Origin: Granulicella sp.
GTDB lineage: Bacteria; Acidobacteriota; Terriglobia; Terriglobales; Acidobacteriaceae
Direction: 5' to 3'
DNA: 35,797 nucleotides
Assembly (NCBI GenBank): GCA_003133205.1
Contig: PKWK01000239.1
Coordinates: 1 to 35,797 of the forward strand
The notes under the pieces were generated by a model that searched no databases, was not told the DNA's origin, and saw only the letters and a program-made list of their open reading frames with translations. Of the stretch, positions 25,217-34,624 are shown piece after piece; within the stretch, counting starts at the first letter, position 1, and each line of letters begins with the position of its first letter. The translations under genes were made by a program, and so were the position numbers.

Positions 25217-25243
25217 TTGTATACAAATCAGTATTTATATACT
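25217..25243. promoter_or_regulatory. Candidate GntR/FCD operator pair in the DUF885-GH31 divergent region
   Basis: TTGTATACAA (25217-25226) is a perfect 10-bp palindrome. AGTAT-TTAT-ATACT (25230-25243) follows and includes a -10-like TATACT (25238-25243) facing GH31. Palindromes of this kind are a common form for FCD-type GntR regulators. A related core recurs upstream of the S9, M1 and GntR/racemase genes. Confidence 0.5.
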
Positions 25244-25308
25244 CTCACGACTAAGCATTCGTTTCTGAAACGCCGATGTCCCCTCGGGACGCGGAGGTTG
25301 GCTCTTTT

Positions 25309-27549
25309 ATGAAGAAGGATTATTCGCGAAGAGCGGTAATGTCCGGGTTGAGTGCCGTTTCAGCAGGCGTTCTGCTGAATCAGCGGTTTACGTATGCGGA
25401 GATGCTTGCGCCGTTGGCTGAACCTGTCGGGATGGCGCCCCTTGCGAAGGGTCCCGTCGGGATGGACGTGACGATTACCGCTGTGACGGACTCGACTCTG
25501 AGGATTTCGATCGCCGCCGTCGGCGAGTTACTGGACCGGTACTACGAGGACGGTAGCGTCGCGCCGCGCAGCTTTGCGAGGCCGATGTTGACGCTCCGGA
25601 CGGACGCCGAAGGGCAGGATATCCCGTGGGGCGAATACAGGGTGCGGATCGCGACCAAGCCGCTGCGTATTGCGGTCGAACATCCACAGCGCGGGGTGGT
25701 GCAGGAGTTGAACTTTCGCCCGGACTTGAATCAGATCGGCTTCGGCTACAACAACGCCCCCGTGTACGGCATGGGGCCTGGCGCCCACCCGATGGACCGG
25801 CGCGGCGTAAAGGACATCATGCGCAACGGAGCGGGTGACAACCTGCGCATCTTCGGGGCGCGCAACCCTATTCCGTGGCTGATGGGCAGGGGCTGGGGAC
25901 TCTACTTCCACGAGCCCGGGGGACAATTCGATCTTTCCGGGGACACCGGATTGTTCAAACCCAGTGATAGTGCACGTGGACAAGACCTTTACCTGTGTGT
26001 CTCGCCGACGCCGGCCGGACTCCTTCGCCAATACGCAGAGATTACCGGCTACCCCCATCTTCCGGCCAAGTGGACGCTCGGCTTCCAGCAATCGCATCGG
26101 ACGATCGACAGCCGTGAACAGCTCCTTACCGAAGCCCGGACCTTTCGCGATAAGAAACTGCCTTGTGACGCCGTGATATATCTGGGCACCGGCTTTTGTC
26201 CCTCCGGCTGGAACACGGGTCATGGCTCGTTCGTGTTCAATCAGGCAGTCTTTCCGGATCCGGAGGCGATGATTCGTGAACTTCACAACCTGCACTTCAA
26301 CGTTGTGCTGCACGTGGTCAACCCACCTGAAGACCTTCACGGCAAGGTTACCGACACAGGGCTGGCGGCATCGCTGCCGGGCGACGCAGCCAACTATTGG
26401 CAGCAGCACGTGCCGTTGATAAAGACGGGGGTGGATGGTTGGTGGCCGGATGAGGGCGACGTGTTGCCCGTGGCTTCGCGCCTGGTACGTAACCGGATGT
26501 ATTGGGAAGGCGGACGCATGACGACCCCGAACCGGCGACCGTTTGCGCTTCATCGCAATTGCTATGCGGGGATTCAACGCTGGGGATGGTTGTGGTCTGG
26601 CGATACATTTTCTACGTGGAAGACATTGGAGACCCAGATTGCGATGGGCATCAGCGCAGGGTTGAGCGGCGTGCCGTACTGGGGAACAGACATCGGCGGT
26701 TTTGTGCCAACGAAGGAGTTCACGGCGGAGCTGTTTGTGCGCTGGTTCCAGTTTGGCGCGTTCTGCCCATCGTTTCGCTGCCACGGACGGACCTGGCAAC
26801 TGCGCCGGCCCTGGGGATGGAATACGGGAAGCTATGGCGCATCGGAGATGGGGGCGAACGCCGAGGCGTTCCTTCCCAAGGCAGAAGATCTGCACAATGC
26901 CGCGGTCGAACCGATCTGTCGCAGGTACCTGAACACCCGATCCCAACTGATGCCGTACTTGTACTCTGCCGCCTGGGAGACGCACACGACAGGCATTCCA
27001 CTGATTCGCAGCCTGGGGCTGTCGTTTCCAGAAGATCCTACCGCGTGGGCGACGACCGATGCTTACCTCTTCGGGCCAAGCCTGTTGGTTGCGCCGGTGT
27101 TTGAGCAGGGAGCGACGGAACGCAAGGTATACCTGCCGGCGGGAGGATGGTATGACTTCTGGACAGCGAAGCGGATCGAGGGTGGCACGACTGTGACGGT
27201 ACCGACGTCGCTTGAAACGATGCCTCTGTTCGTACGCGCCGGCTCCATTCTGCCGACCGGGCCGGTGAAGCAGTATGTGGGGGAACCCTCAACAGAGCCG
27301 GTTCGGTTGACGGTCTATCCGGGAGCGGATGGACGCTTTCAACTCTACGACGATGACGGTCTGAGCTTTGCCTATGAGAAGGGAGCGTTTGGGGCCGTCG
27401 ACCTGAAGTGGGACGACGCAAGGAAAACACTGCACTATGGCGTCGCCAAGGGTGGGCTTCTCCCGGTGAAGGAATTGATGGTCTCGCTGGCAGGGGGTGA
27501 GATGAAACGGGTCGCGCCTCGGCAAGTGGTACAAGCTATCGAATTCTAG
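25309..27549 (+). CDS. GH31-family glycosidase with Tat-like signal
   Basis: I chose the ATG at 25309 because GGAGGT lies upstream and the N-terminus then reads MKKDYSRRAVMSGLSAVSAGVLL, a twin-arginine-type export signal. An in-frame ATG at 25276 is weaker. The 746-residue product has the GH31 layout: an N-terminal beta-domain with a GYNNAPVYGMG segment, a TIM barrel with DGWWPDEGD (likely nucleophile Asp381) and WSGDTFSTWKTLETQI (likely acid/base Asp432), GVPYWGTDIGGF, FQFGAFCPSFRCHGR, RYLNTRSQLMPYLYS, and a C-terminal LFVRAGSILPTGP. GH31 enzymes hydrolyse or transfer alpha-glucosyl, alpha-xylosyl or related residues; the exact activity is not clear. The WWPDEGD box differs from the classic WxDMNE form. 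Its upstream region is shared with the DUF885 peptidase. Confidence 0.88.
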   Translation: MKKDYSRRAVMSGLSAVSAGVLLNQRFTYAEMLAPLAEPVGMAPLAKGPVGMDVTITAVTDSTLRISIAAVGELLDRYYEDGSVAPRSFARPMLTLRTDAEGQDIPWGEYRVRIATKPLRIAVEHPQRGVVQELNFRPDLNQIGFGYNNAPVYGMGPGAHPMDRRGVKDIMRNGAGDNLRIFGARNPIPWLMGRGWGLYFHEPGGQFDLSGDTGLFKPSDSARGQDLYLCVSPTPAGLLRQYAEITGYPHLPAKWTLGFQQSHRTIDSREQLLTEARTFRDKKLPCDAVIYLGTGFCPSGWNTGHGSFVFNQAVFPDPEAMIRELHNLHFNVVLHVVNPPEDLHGKVTDTGLAASLPGDAANYWQQHVPLIKTGVDGWWPDEGDVLPVASRLVRNRMYWEGGRMTTPNRRPFALHRNCYAGIQRWGWLWSGDTFSTWKTLETQIAMGISAGLSGVPYWGTDIGGFVPTKEFTAELFVRWFQFGAFCPSFRCHGRTWQLRRPWGWNTGSYGASEMGANAEAFLPKAEDLHNAAVEPICRRYLNTRSQLMPYLYSAAWETHTTGIPLIRSLGLSFPEDPTAWATTDAYLFGPSLLVAPVFEQGATERKVYLPAGGWYDFWTAKRIEGGTTVTVPTSLETMPLFVRAGSILPTGPVKQYVGEPSTEPVRLTVYPGADGRFQLYDDDGLSFAYEKGAFGAVDLKWDDARKTLHYGVAKGGLLPVKELMVSLAGGEMKRVAPRQVVQAIEF

Positions 27550-27639
27550 CGAATGGGAAACAGTACAAGTCGCGGACCGAATTGATCCGCGCCTTGTCGG
27601 CTTGATTCAAATCGTAAAGCAGTCAATGCAATGTCGGTA

Positions 27640-27661
27640 TTGGATACAACAATGTATACTT
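27640..27661. promoter_or_regulatory. Candidate GntR/FCD operator pair upstream of the S9 peptidase operon
   Basis: TTGGATACAA (27640-27649; TTGTATCCAA on the other strand) is one base from the palindrome at 25217-25226. It is followed by ATGTATACTT (27652-27661), which contains a -10-like TATACT at 27655-27660, 38 nt before the S9 start. A protein bound here would block the promoter. No good -35 was found. Confidence 0.45.
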
Positions 27662-27698
27662 GCGTAACTCAATCGCCACTCGCTCACCAGGAGTCCTC

Positions 27699-30290
27699 AT
27701 GACCTTCGCCATGCGAACATCCGCCCGTTACTCTGGAGGGGCCGCTGCTATCTGCCTTCTATCCTTTGTCTCCTTTCTTCATGCCCAGGGGACCCTGGCG
27801 GACTACCAGCGCGCGCACGATTTGCGGGTCAAAGCTCGCGACCTGGTCGTGAACACCCCGGGTGCGGCAACTTGGATCGGAGACTCCGATCACTTCTGGT
27901 ATCCGAAGTCGGTTAAGGGCGGAACTGCGTTCATCCTGGTGGATGCGGACGCAGGCTCAAAGAAGGCCGCCTTCGATCAAGACAAGCTCGCGGCCGCCAT
28001 CTCTAGCGTGACCGGGCATCCGTACACTGGTCTCAAGCTTCCCTTCGCGCCGATGCAGGGACGTGCCGGCGCCCGTCCGACGCCGGCCGCGATCGCGGCC
28101 ACCGCCCCGCTGACCTTCCTCGATGGCGAGCGTTCGATTCAGTTCGGCGTCGACGGTTCGCTTTACAAGTGCAGTCTCTCGGACTACACCTGCACCAAGG
28201 GCGGTCCCATCCCGCAGGGTGGCCGCCTAGGCCGCGGGGCGGCGCCTGAGGATCCATCGCTATCCAACCCGGAGGCCAGCCTCGAAGGTCTGGGCGGCGA
28301 CCCCGTCGATGGGCTGGAGTACCAGCCGCCCGCTTCGCAGGATGGCGACCAAGGTCGCTACCAGGGGAGGCCGCGCGGTTGCGCTCCGTCCCAGTCATCC
28401 AATCCATCCCAGCCATCCCAACCGTCTTCGCCTCGCGCCGCTCGTGTCGGTGCGGGCGGCCAGAGTCCGCCGGCTCCGGCTGAGGTCTGCACCTCATTTG
28501 ACGGAAACTACGAGGCCTTCGTCCAGAACTTCAATGTCTTCCTCAAGCCGAAAGGAGATCAGCCGGCATACCCCATCAGCTTCGACGGCTCGGAGGACAA
28601 CTACTACTCGCTGCGTACGTTCGCCTGGTCGCCCGACTCCAAAAAGTTGGCCGCCTACCACACGCGGCCCGGCTACGACCGCGAGGTCATGCAGATCGAG
28701 TCCTCACCGGCAGATCAGATTCAGCCGAAGCACAGCACCTTCAACTACGCCAAGCCCGGCGACACCCTGGACATCGCCTCTCCGGTGCTTTTCGACATTG
28801 CGACGAAGCAGGAGACGGAGATCGATCACGCCCTGTTCCCGAACCCGTTCTCCATCAGCACACCAGTCTGGTGGAAGGACAGCCGCGGCTTCACCTTCGA
28901 GTACAACCAGCGCGGTCACCAGGCCTACTCAGTCATCGAGGTCGACCCGCAGACCGGCAAGACGCGTCCTTTGATCGCGGAGCAGACCAAGACCTTCTTC
29001 TATTACAGCGACCTCGGCCCGGGTCTCTCGGCCGGCAGGAAATACCGGCATGACGTCAACGACGGCAAGGAGATTATCTGGGCGTCGGAGCGGGATGGCT
29101 GGGAGCATCTTTACCTGTATAACGGCGTCTCCGGCAAGGTCAAGAATCAGATTACGAAGGGTAACTGGCTAGTACGCAACGTGGATTATGTGGACGACGA
29201 CAAGCGCCAGATCTGGTTTGAAACCGGGGGCATGGTTCCTGGCCAGGATCCCTACTTCACGCAGCTCTACCGGATCAACTTCGACGGCACCGGCCTGACC
29301 AAACTCACCGACGCCGACGGCATGCACACGGTAACCTTCTCGCACGACCGCAAGTTCTACGTCGACACCTGGCAGCGCGTAGACCTCGCCCCAGTTGCGC
29401 AGTTGCGCCGCACGTCGGACCAGACAATCGTCATGGATATCGACAAGGGCGACACCTCGGCTCTGCTGGCGGCGGGCTTCAGGTTTCCTGAAGTCTTCGT
29501 GGCCAAGGGTCGCGACGGTAAGACAGACATCTGGGGCACCATCACCCGGCCGATGAACTTCGATCCTTCGAAGAAGTATCCAGTCATCGAGAACATTTAT
29601 GCCGGGCCACAGGGGTCGTTTGTCCCCAAGACATTCAGCGCGGTCGCGCCCGACCAGGCGCTCGCCGAACTCGGCTTTATCGTTGTCCATATCGATGGCA
29701 TGGGCACCAGCAACCGCTCCAAAGCCTTCCACGATGTAGCCTTCAAGAACCTCGGCGATGCCGGCTTTCCCGACCGCATCCTGTGGCATAAAGCGGTGGC
29801 CGCAAAATATCCGTACTACGACATATCGCGCGTCGGCATCTTCGGCACGTCAGCCGGTGCCCAGAGTGCGCTCGGCGCGCTTCTATTCCATCCGGAGTTC
29901 TACAAGGTGTCCGTCACCAACAGCGGCTGCCACGATAACCGCATGGACAAGATCTGGTGGAACGAGCAGTGGATGAGTTGGCCCGTGGGCCCACAGTACG
30001 CGGCATCTTCGAACGTGGATAACGCCTACCGTCTGCAAGGCAAAGTTCTGATCATCGTTGGCGAGATGGATAGCAATGTCGATCCAGCATCGTCGCTACA
30101 GGTGGTTAATGCACTCGTGAAGGCACACAAGCACTTCGACATGCTCTACATTCCTGGCCAGAACCACGGCGTGGGTATTCTGGCCGATGAGCACTATCGC
30201 GATGACTACTTCGTTCACAACCTGCTTGGTGTGGAGCCCCCGGACTGGAACAAAGTCTCCCTGCCGGCGGACGACCCCACAGAGAACTGA
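27699..30290 (+). CDS. Secreted S9-family (DPP-IV-like) prolyl peptidase
   Basis: The ATG at 27699 has AGGAG 5 nt upstream and opens a signal peptide ([13 protein letters not shown]); the frame runs back to 27660 without support. The 863-residue product has an N-terminal beta-propeller ([52 protein letters not shown]) and a C-terminal alpha/beta-hydrolase domain. The triad is visible: Ser718 in GTSAGAQSA, Asp791 in [10 protein letters not shown], His823 in GQNHGVG. The usual elbow GxSxGG is here GTSAGA. A Gly/Pro/Ser/Gln-rich insertion of about 90 residues (roughly 180-265) interrupts the propeller. Family members release dipeptides, often Xaa-Pro. Its stop is 8 nt before the next ATG, so the two genes are cotranscribed. 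Confidence 0.9.
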   Translation: MTFAMRTSARYSGGAAAICLLSFVSFLHAQGTLADYQRAHDLRVKARDLVVNTPGAATWIGDSDHFWYPKSVKGGTAFILVDADAGSKKAAFDQDKLAAAISSVTGHPYTGLKLPFAPMQGRAGARPTPAAIAATAPLTFLDGERSIQFGVDGSLYKCSLSDYTCTKGGPIPQGGRLGRGAAPEDPSLSNPEASLEGLGGDPVDGLEYQPPASQDGDQGRYQGRPRGCAPSQSSNPSQPSQPSSPRAARVGAGGQSPPAPAEVCTSFDGNYEAFVQNFNVFLKPKGDQPAYPISFDGSEDNYYSLRTFAWSPDSKKLAAYHTRPGYDREVMQIESSPADQIQPKHSTFNYAKPGDTLDIASPVLFDIATKQETEIDHALFPNPFSISTPVWWKDSRGFTFEYNQRGHQAYSVIEVDPQTGKTRPLIAEQTKTFFYYSDLGPGLSAGRKYRHDVNDGKEIIWASERDGWEHLYLYNGVSGKVKNQITKGNWLVRNVDYVDDDKRQIWFETGGMVPGQDPYFTQLYRINFDGTGLTKLTDADGMHTVTFSHDRKFYVDTWQRVDLAPVAQLRRTSDQTIVMDIDKGDTSALLAAGFRFPEVFVAKGRDGKTDIWGTITRPMNFDPSKKYPVIENIYAGPQGSFVPKTFSAVAPDQALAELGFIVVHIDGMGTSNRSKAFHDVAFKNLGDAGFPDRILWHKAVAAKYPYYDISRVGIFGTSAGAQSALGALLFHPEFYKVSVTNSGCHDNRMDKIWWNEQWMSWPVGPQYAASSNVDNAYRLQGKVLIIVGEMDSNVDPASSLQVVNALVKAHKHFDMLYIPGQNHGVGILADEHYRDDYFVHNLLGVEPPDWNKVSLPADDPTEN
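28389..28424 (+). repeat. Imperfect 9-bp tandem repeat inside the S9 gene
   Basis: Four degenerate units of the type TCCCAGTCA / TCCAATCCA / TCCCAGCCA / TCCCAACCG encode a Pro-Ser-Gln-rich linker. They lie in the insertion within the S9 propeller domain and could vary in length between strains. Confidence 0.5.
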
Positions 30291-30298
30291 GGGATTTC

Positions 30299-32575
30299 AT
30301 GAGCTACAACGGTAAACAAGACTTCGTGCGGGCCGCATGCATGGCCCTTATGATGCTGGGCGCTCTCCCCGCGCAGACTCAGTACCGGCAGGAGCCTGGG
30401 CATTCCATCGGGACCGTCACCAGGCAGGGTAATCTCATCGTTCTCACGCTGGATGAGGGCGTGCTCGGTAAGGCCAACCTGTTCAACCTGGCCCACCACA
30501 CCCTGCGCTTTACTCCGGAGGGATCGCGCTATCGCGTGGAAACGATTCCAACGAAATGGGACTCCGAGTTTGGCCCCGAGGTGCCCGGCAGCGAGGCGAG
30601 CCTCAAAAACTTCGCCTTCCCCTTCTCCGGCAAGAGTTGGAGCTCGTTCTCCGTAGGCATCACCGGCTCGATAACCTTTGGGACGCAGGCGGGTCCCGCG
30701 GTACGTCCCCCCTCCGTCGTCGACGCGAATCGGACCGGCGGCATCTCCGTCGATCGCTTTGCCGAGTTGCAGCAAGCCGGCCCGGCGCTCATCAATACGG
30801 TGCCGGCCATCAGCGTCTTCTTCAAGCCGCGCCTGACCGGCACCCGCTACCTCAAAGAGTATGGGGACCGCGCGGTCGTCACCTGGAGCCTGACCGAACC
30901 GGCTGGCGGCATCCAGGATATGACCTGGACCCCCACCGTGAACCGCTTTCAGGCAGTCCTGCATAAAGACGGCATGATCGAACTCAGTTACGACGATGTT
31001 CATGCCGAAGACGCCATCGTGGGCGTCTACCCGATGGTCACCCAGGGAAACGAAAGGGAGATCGCTGCCGTCGATGCGGGGGAGAATGCCGCAGTAGCCG
31101 CTCACCTCGACATCAAGAGCGTGAGGTTGGCCGCAGTGGATGGCCTCTTCCTGAAGGTAACCATAGAGACCCGCGGACCAGTGCTCCCGGAGAACGATCC
31201 TGCCATCATGGGCATCGCCTATCGGGTCTGTCTCGATCGGGCCAGGCCGGCAGCGGGCTGCACGCAGAACGGTGACACCGTGTGGACGATTCAGGGAGGC
31301 GGTGGTCGCGGACGCGGCGGAGCCGGAACACCCCATTACAACGCTCTCGGACCCGGCATCTTGCCCACAGTCAAGGTCAGCCGAAACACCATTTCCGTGG
31401 AAGGTACGCTGCCCGCCGGCTACAAGGCAGGCGATCAGATATTCCTGTCCGCCACAGTGCAAACACCCGGCACGCCGCCGGTCATAGTCGACCAGGTGTC
31501 GCCGCACACAATCAAGCTTGCCGGCCTTGCAAGCCCGGCGGTCGATCTAGCTTCCTTGAAGAAGGAGGACGGTCCCTTCTCGGTCGTCTACGAGACCTTT
31601 CACTACATGAAGCCGCCGAGGGCAGCCGATCTCACCTGCTCGATCATTAGTGCCCTGGGCGACAAGTTCGATATGCTCGCGTACTACTCCGATTTCCGTA
31701 TCGACAACCCCGAGGCCGGAACCTCCAGCACCGGGCCGCTGGGCGGCGGTCCCGCAGGTGGCGCGGTGACCGGCATCGGCGCGAACCAGCGAAACCTCGC
31801 CGGTTTTTGCACGCAGGGCCGCTTTCAGTGGCAGTTCATCCAGCCCGTCTATGTCGGCGCGAACCAGATGCGGGAGTATCCGCCTGACGGTCTCAAGGAA
31901 ACGAACACGCATAATATCGTCGCCTATACGCATCAACTTGCCGAGCGGACCGCAAACGGAAAGATCCCTCCTTACGACTACGCGATGTCGCAAATAGGGC
32001 ATGAGATGGGCCATCGCTGGTCCGCCTTCGTCTCCGCGAAGGTGGGCGACGAGACGATCCAGCTCGGGCCCACGCACTGGGCCAAGGGCTTGCAGGCGCC
32101 CGTCGCATTCCCCTACCAGCGGCCCACGGAGGCATCGGCCATGGGAGGCGGTGTGTGGCAGGACAACTTTGATGGCAGCTTCACACAACTCGACGATGAC
32201 TACTACGTCCCGGCCACAGGCTGGTCGTACCTCGATCTTTACCTCATGGGCCTGATCTCGCCCGCCGAAGTACCCGACTTCTTCATCCTCCGCAACCTGG
32301 TGCCGGCGGGCCACGATTCCAACGGCCACCCGATCTTCAAGGCCGACCGGACCAAAATCACCATTCAGGACGTGATTGCCGCGGAAGGCACTCGACTGCC
32401 AGGGGTCGATCAGGCGCAGAAGAACTTCAACACAGGCATGGTGCTTGTCGTGGAGCATGGCAAAACACCGAGCCCGAAACTCATTGAGAGCGTCAACGGT
32501 ATCCGCGAGCGTTGGATGGATTACTGGGCCACAACCACGGGCCATCGATCTACCATGACAGCGGATCCACAGTAA
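30299..32575 (+). CDS. Putative secreted HExxH metallopeptidase of unnamed family (758 aa)
   Basis: Only 8 nt separate it from the S9 stop, and its GAGGGA site overlaps that stop, so the two are translationally linked. The N-terminus is export-like (ACMALMMLGALPAQTQ). The first two thirds look like beta-rich binding domains, with a Gly/Arg-rich patch (GGGGRGRGGAG) near residue 340. The last third holds IGHEMGHRWSAF (His568, Glu569, His572), then GPTHWAKG, ASAMGGGVW, and YLDLYLMGLISPAEVPDFF (Asp646). HExxH with a downstream HW and a DLYLMGL box suggests a zinc site, with His of THW or Asp646 as possible third ligand. I cannot place it in a named MEROPS family. Role inferred: extracellular protein breakdown together with the S9 peptidase. 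Confidence 0.75.
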   Translation: MSYNGKQDFVRAACMALMMLGALPAQTQYRQEPGHSIGTVTRQGNLIVLTLDEGVLGKANLFNLAHHTLRFTPEGSRYRVETIPTKWDSEFGPEVPGSEASLKNFAFPFSGKSWSSFSVGITGSITFGTQAGPAVRPPSVVDANRTGGISVDRFAELQQAGPALINTVPAISVFFKPRLTGTRYLKEYGDRAVVTWSLTEPAGGIQDMTWTPTVNRFQAVLHKDGMIELSYDDVHAEDAIVGVYPMVTQGNEREIAAVDAGENAAVAAHLDIKSVRLAAVDGLFLKVTIETRGPVLPENDPAIMGIAYRVCLDRARPAAGCTQNGDTVWTIQGGGGRGRGGAGTPHYNALGPGILPTVKVSRNTISVEGTLPAGYKAGDQIFLSATVQTPGTPPVIVDQVSPHTIKLAGLASPAVDLASLKKEDGPFSVVYETFHYMKPPRAADLTCSIISALGDKFDMLAYYSDFRIDNPEAGTSSTGPLGGGPAGGAVTGIGANQRNLAGFCTQGRFQWQFIQPVYVGANQMREYPPDGLKETNTHNIVAYTHQLAERTANGKIPPYDYAMSQIGHEMGHRWSAFVSAKVGDETIQLGPTHWAKGLQAPVAFPYQRPTEASAMGGGVWQDNFDGSFTQLDDDYYVPATGWSYLDLYLMGLISPAEVPDFFILRNLVPAGHDSNGHPIFKADRTKITIQDVIAAEGTRLPGVDQAQKNFNTGMVLVVEHGKTPSPKLIESVNGIRERWMDYWATTTGHRSTMTADPQ

Positions 32576-32710
32576 GTGACAATTCCTGCCGGCACCGAAT
32601 CCTGGAGCCAAGGGAGAGCCGAGACAGTGGCGCGCTTCTGGGCTCAGGCCTGCTTCGGAGACGTGGTCCAATTACGAATTTTTCGAGCATGTCCAGTACT
32701 GTAGCCAGAT

Positions 32711-32728
32711 CAATCGTGTATCCGATTG
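32711..32728. promoter_or_regulatory. Inverted repeat CAATCG-TGTATC-CGATTG upstream of the M1 gene
   Basis: Perfect 6-bp arms surround TGTATC, giving the core TGTATCC also seen on the reverse strand of 27640-27649. It lies 28 nt before the GTG start of the M1 gene. It could be an operator or an mRNA hairpin. The remaining 32576-32710 shows no gene. Confidence 0.45.
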
Positions 32729-32755
32729 TGGATTCTCCAAGTAGAGGTATTTAGA

Positions 32756-34432
32756 GTGAAATCGTGTAGAGGTCACCTGCTCGGCATGACATTCCTGCTA
32801 ACTTCTTCTCTCGCCCTGGCGGGCGCCCAGGCAACGTCACCCGCCGGCGGGGCCGCCGTGCCCCCGGCTCTTTCGGGGGGCGACAGACTGCTCGGGGGCT
32901 ATGGCCCTTATCGCGCGAACAATGACCTCCTGCACTACCACCTGCATGTGCGGGTGGATCCAGTCAAGCAGTTTTTGAGTGGAATGAACGCCATCCGATT
33001 TCGTATGTTGGCGGATGGCAAGCGTATTCAACTCGACCTCGTGCCAACGTTTCGTATTGATGGAATCTCGCTGGAAAACGCCCATGGCGCGCCGACGCCC
33101 TTGACCTATCAACGTGCCGGTGCCCGAACGGTTTATGTCGATTTTCCGCGCACATTGCACAAGGGACAGATATACACGGTGGACTTTCACTACTCGGGTC
33201 ATCCGGTGGAGATGGGACGGTTCGGCGGCTTCGTGTTCCGCAAAGACCCGATGGGCAGGCCGCTGGTGAATACGGCGTGTGAAGAAGAAGGCGCGAGCGT
33301 GTGGTGGCCAAACAAGGACCAGTGGCGCGATGAAGTCGAGTCGATGGACCTCAGCGTGGAGGCGCCGAGCGACCTGGTGGAGGTTTCGGGAGGACGGTTC
33401 CAAGGCAAGACCGATCTGCACGACGGATTCACGCGTTGGGACTGGAAGGTGCAATACCCAATCAACAACTATGACGTTTCGCTCAACATCGGAACCTACA
33501 CGCACTTCAGCGACAGCTACAAGGGCCTCAGCCTCGACTATTACGTCTTCCCCGAGGACATCGAAAAAGCGAAGCGTCAGTTCGTGCAGGTGAAGGACAT
33601 GCTGAAGGCGTATGAGCGTTTCTTTGGCGAGTACCCCTTCCCGAAGGATGGATACAAGCTGGTGCAGGCGCTGTACTCAGGCGTGGAGAACCAGACAGCC
33701 ATTACGTATGGCAACCACTTCGAGAACGGATACCTGGGCAAGCCGAAGACCGGGATCGGCACACGGTTCGATTTCATCATCATTCACGAGAGCGCGCATG
33801 AATGGTTTGGCAACAGCATCACGGCGCGTGACCGCTCGGACATGTGGATTCACGAAGGCTGGGCGAACTACTGCGAAAGCCTGTTTGTCGAGAACATGTG
33901 GGGCAAAGAGGACGGACTGACATATCTCAACACCGGCAAAGATGGGGTGAAGAATGAGGTGCCCGTAATCGCGGAGGAAGGCATCTACGCGACACCACCC
34001 ACAGATCAGTACAAGAAAGGCGCATTGTTTCTCAACACCGTCCGGAGCGTAGTCAACGATGATACGGTGTGGTTCAAACTGCTTCACGACTACTACCAGC
34101 ACTTCAAGTATCAAACCATCATGACAACGGACATGGCATCATTTTTCAATGCCGAGACGGGCTTGAAACTGACGCCTATCTTCAACCAGTACCTTCGCCA
34201 TGCCGCGATTCCTACGCTGGAACTCCGATTCAATGACGCTGCGCACACCGTCTCTTATCGATGGGATGCGGAAGAGCCCAGCTTCGCCATGCCAATACGA
34301 GTGGGTCGCAGCAGCGACTGGCAGATCGTGCAGCCGACGACTACGGAGTGGAAGGTGCTTTCGACGCCGCTGAAGAAAGAGGATTTCGAGGTGGCGACCG
34401 ACCTCTACTACGTGAACGTGCGCAAGCTGTAG
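32756..34432 (+). CDS. Secreted M1-family aminopeptidase-like zinc peptidase
   Basis: The GTG at 32756 has AGAGGT 7 nt upstream and begins a signal peptide (KSCRGHLLGMTFLLTSSLALAGAQA); the in-frame ATG at 32726 lies within the inverted repeat and is less likely. The 558-residue product has the M1 N-terminal beta-domain (HYHLHVRVDPVKQFLSG, VDFHYSGHP) and a catalytic domain with HESAHEWFGN, then WIHEGWANY. His344, Glu345, His348 and Glu367 keep the HExxH-x18-E spacing exactly. The exopeptidase motif GAMEN appears as SGVEN in SGVENQTAITYG. It ends soon after the helical region, so it is shorter than classic PepN, a common form in secreted M1 proteins. Expected activity: removal of N-terminal residues from peptides in the periplasm or outside. 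Confidence 0.92.
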   Translation: MKSCRGHLLGMTFLLTSSLALAGAQATSPAGGAAVPPALSGGDRLLGGYGPYRANNDLLHYHLHVRVDPVKQFLSGMNAIRFRMLADGKRIQLDLVPTFRIDGISLENAHGAPTPLTYQRAGARTVYVDFPRTLHKGQIYTVDFHYSGHPVEMGRFGGFVFRKDPMGRPLVNTACEEEGASVWWPNKDQWRDEVESMDLSVEAPSDLVEVSGGRFQGKTDLHDGFTRWDWKVQYPINNYDVSLNIGTYTHFSDSYKGLSLDYYVFPEDIEKAKRQFVQVKDMLKAYERFFGEYPFPKDGYKLVQALYSGVENQTAITYGNHFENGYLGKPKTGIGTRFDFIIIHESAHEWFGNSITARDRSDMWIHEGWANYCESLFVENMWGKEDGLTYLNTGKDGVKNEVPVIAEEGIYATPPTDQYKKGALFLNTVRSVVNDDTVWFKLLHDYYQHFKYQTIMTTDMASFFNAETGLKLTPIFNQYLRHAAIPTLELRFNDAAHTVSYRWDAEEPSFAMPIRVGRSSDWQIVQPTTTEWKVLSTPLKKEDFEVATDLYYVNVRKL

Positions 34433-34459
34433 CGCGATGAAACCTGCGAAGTTTCGCGC
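34432..34459 (+). terminator. Weak hairpin after the M1 gene
   Basis: GCGC and GAAAC pair with GTTTC and GCGC around a 7-nt loop with a 3-nt bulge, starting at the stop codon. It is followed by CCTTGTTC, not a T-run, so termination is uncertain. The remaining 34460-34624 up to the convergent GntR stop holds nothing else I can support. Confidence 0.3.
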
Positions 34460-34624
34460 CCTTGTTCAGACCCTGGCTACGATCGAAGACGGCGCTGTTT
34501 GGGCGCTATGCCATCTCGCAAGTACGCGGAGGTGAGGACGACCAATCTATCGAGAGCGAAGCAGGCCATTCAAAGGTTTAGTGCATTCGCGTGAGGGTCC
34601 AGGGAAAGTGCGAGTACCAGCCTG

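Noticed and set aside
25528..26985. Minus-strand open frame (485 codons) opposite the GH31 gene
   Set aside because: It is the shadow of a GH31 gene with clear active-site motifs, and its translation shows no family signature.
30215..32671. Two long minus-strand frames opposite the HExxH metallopeptidase gene
   Set aside because: The plus-strand gene has a ribosome site, export signal and HEMGH motif. The antisense frames have none of these.
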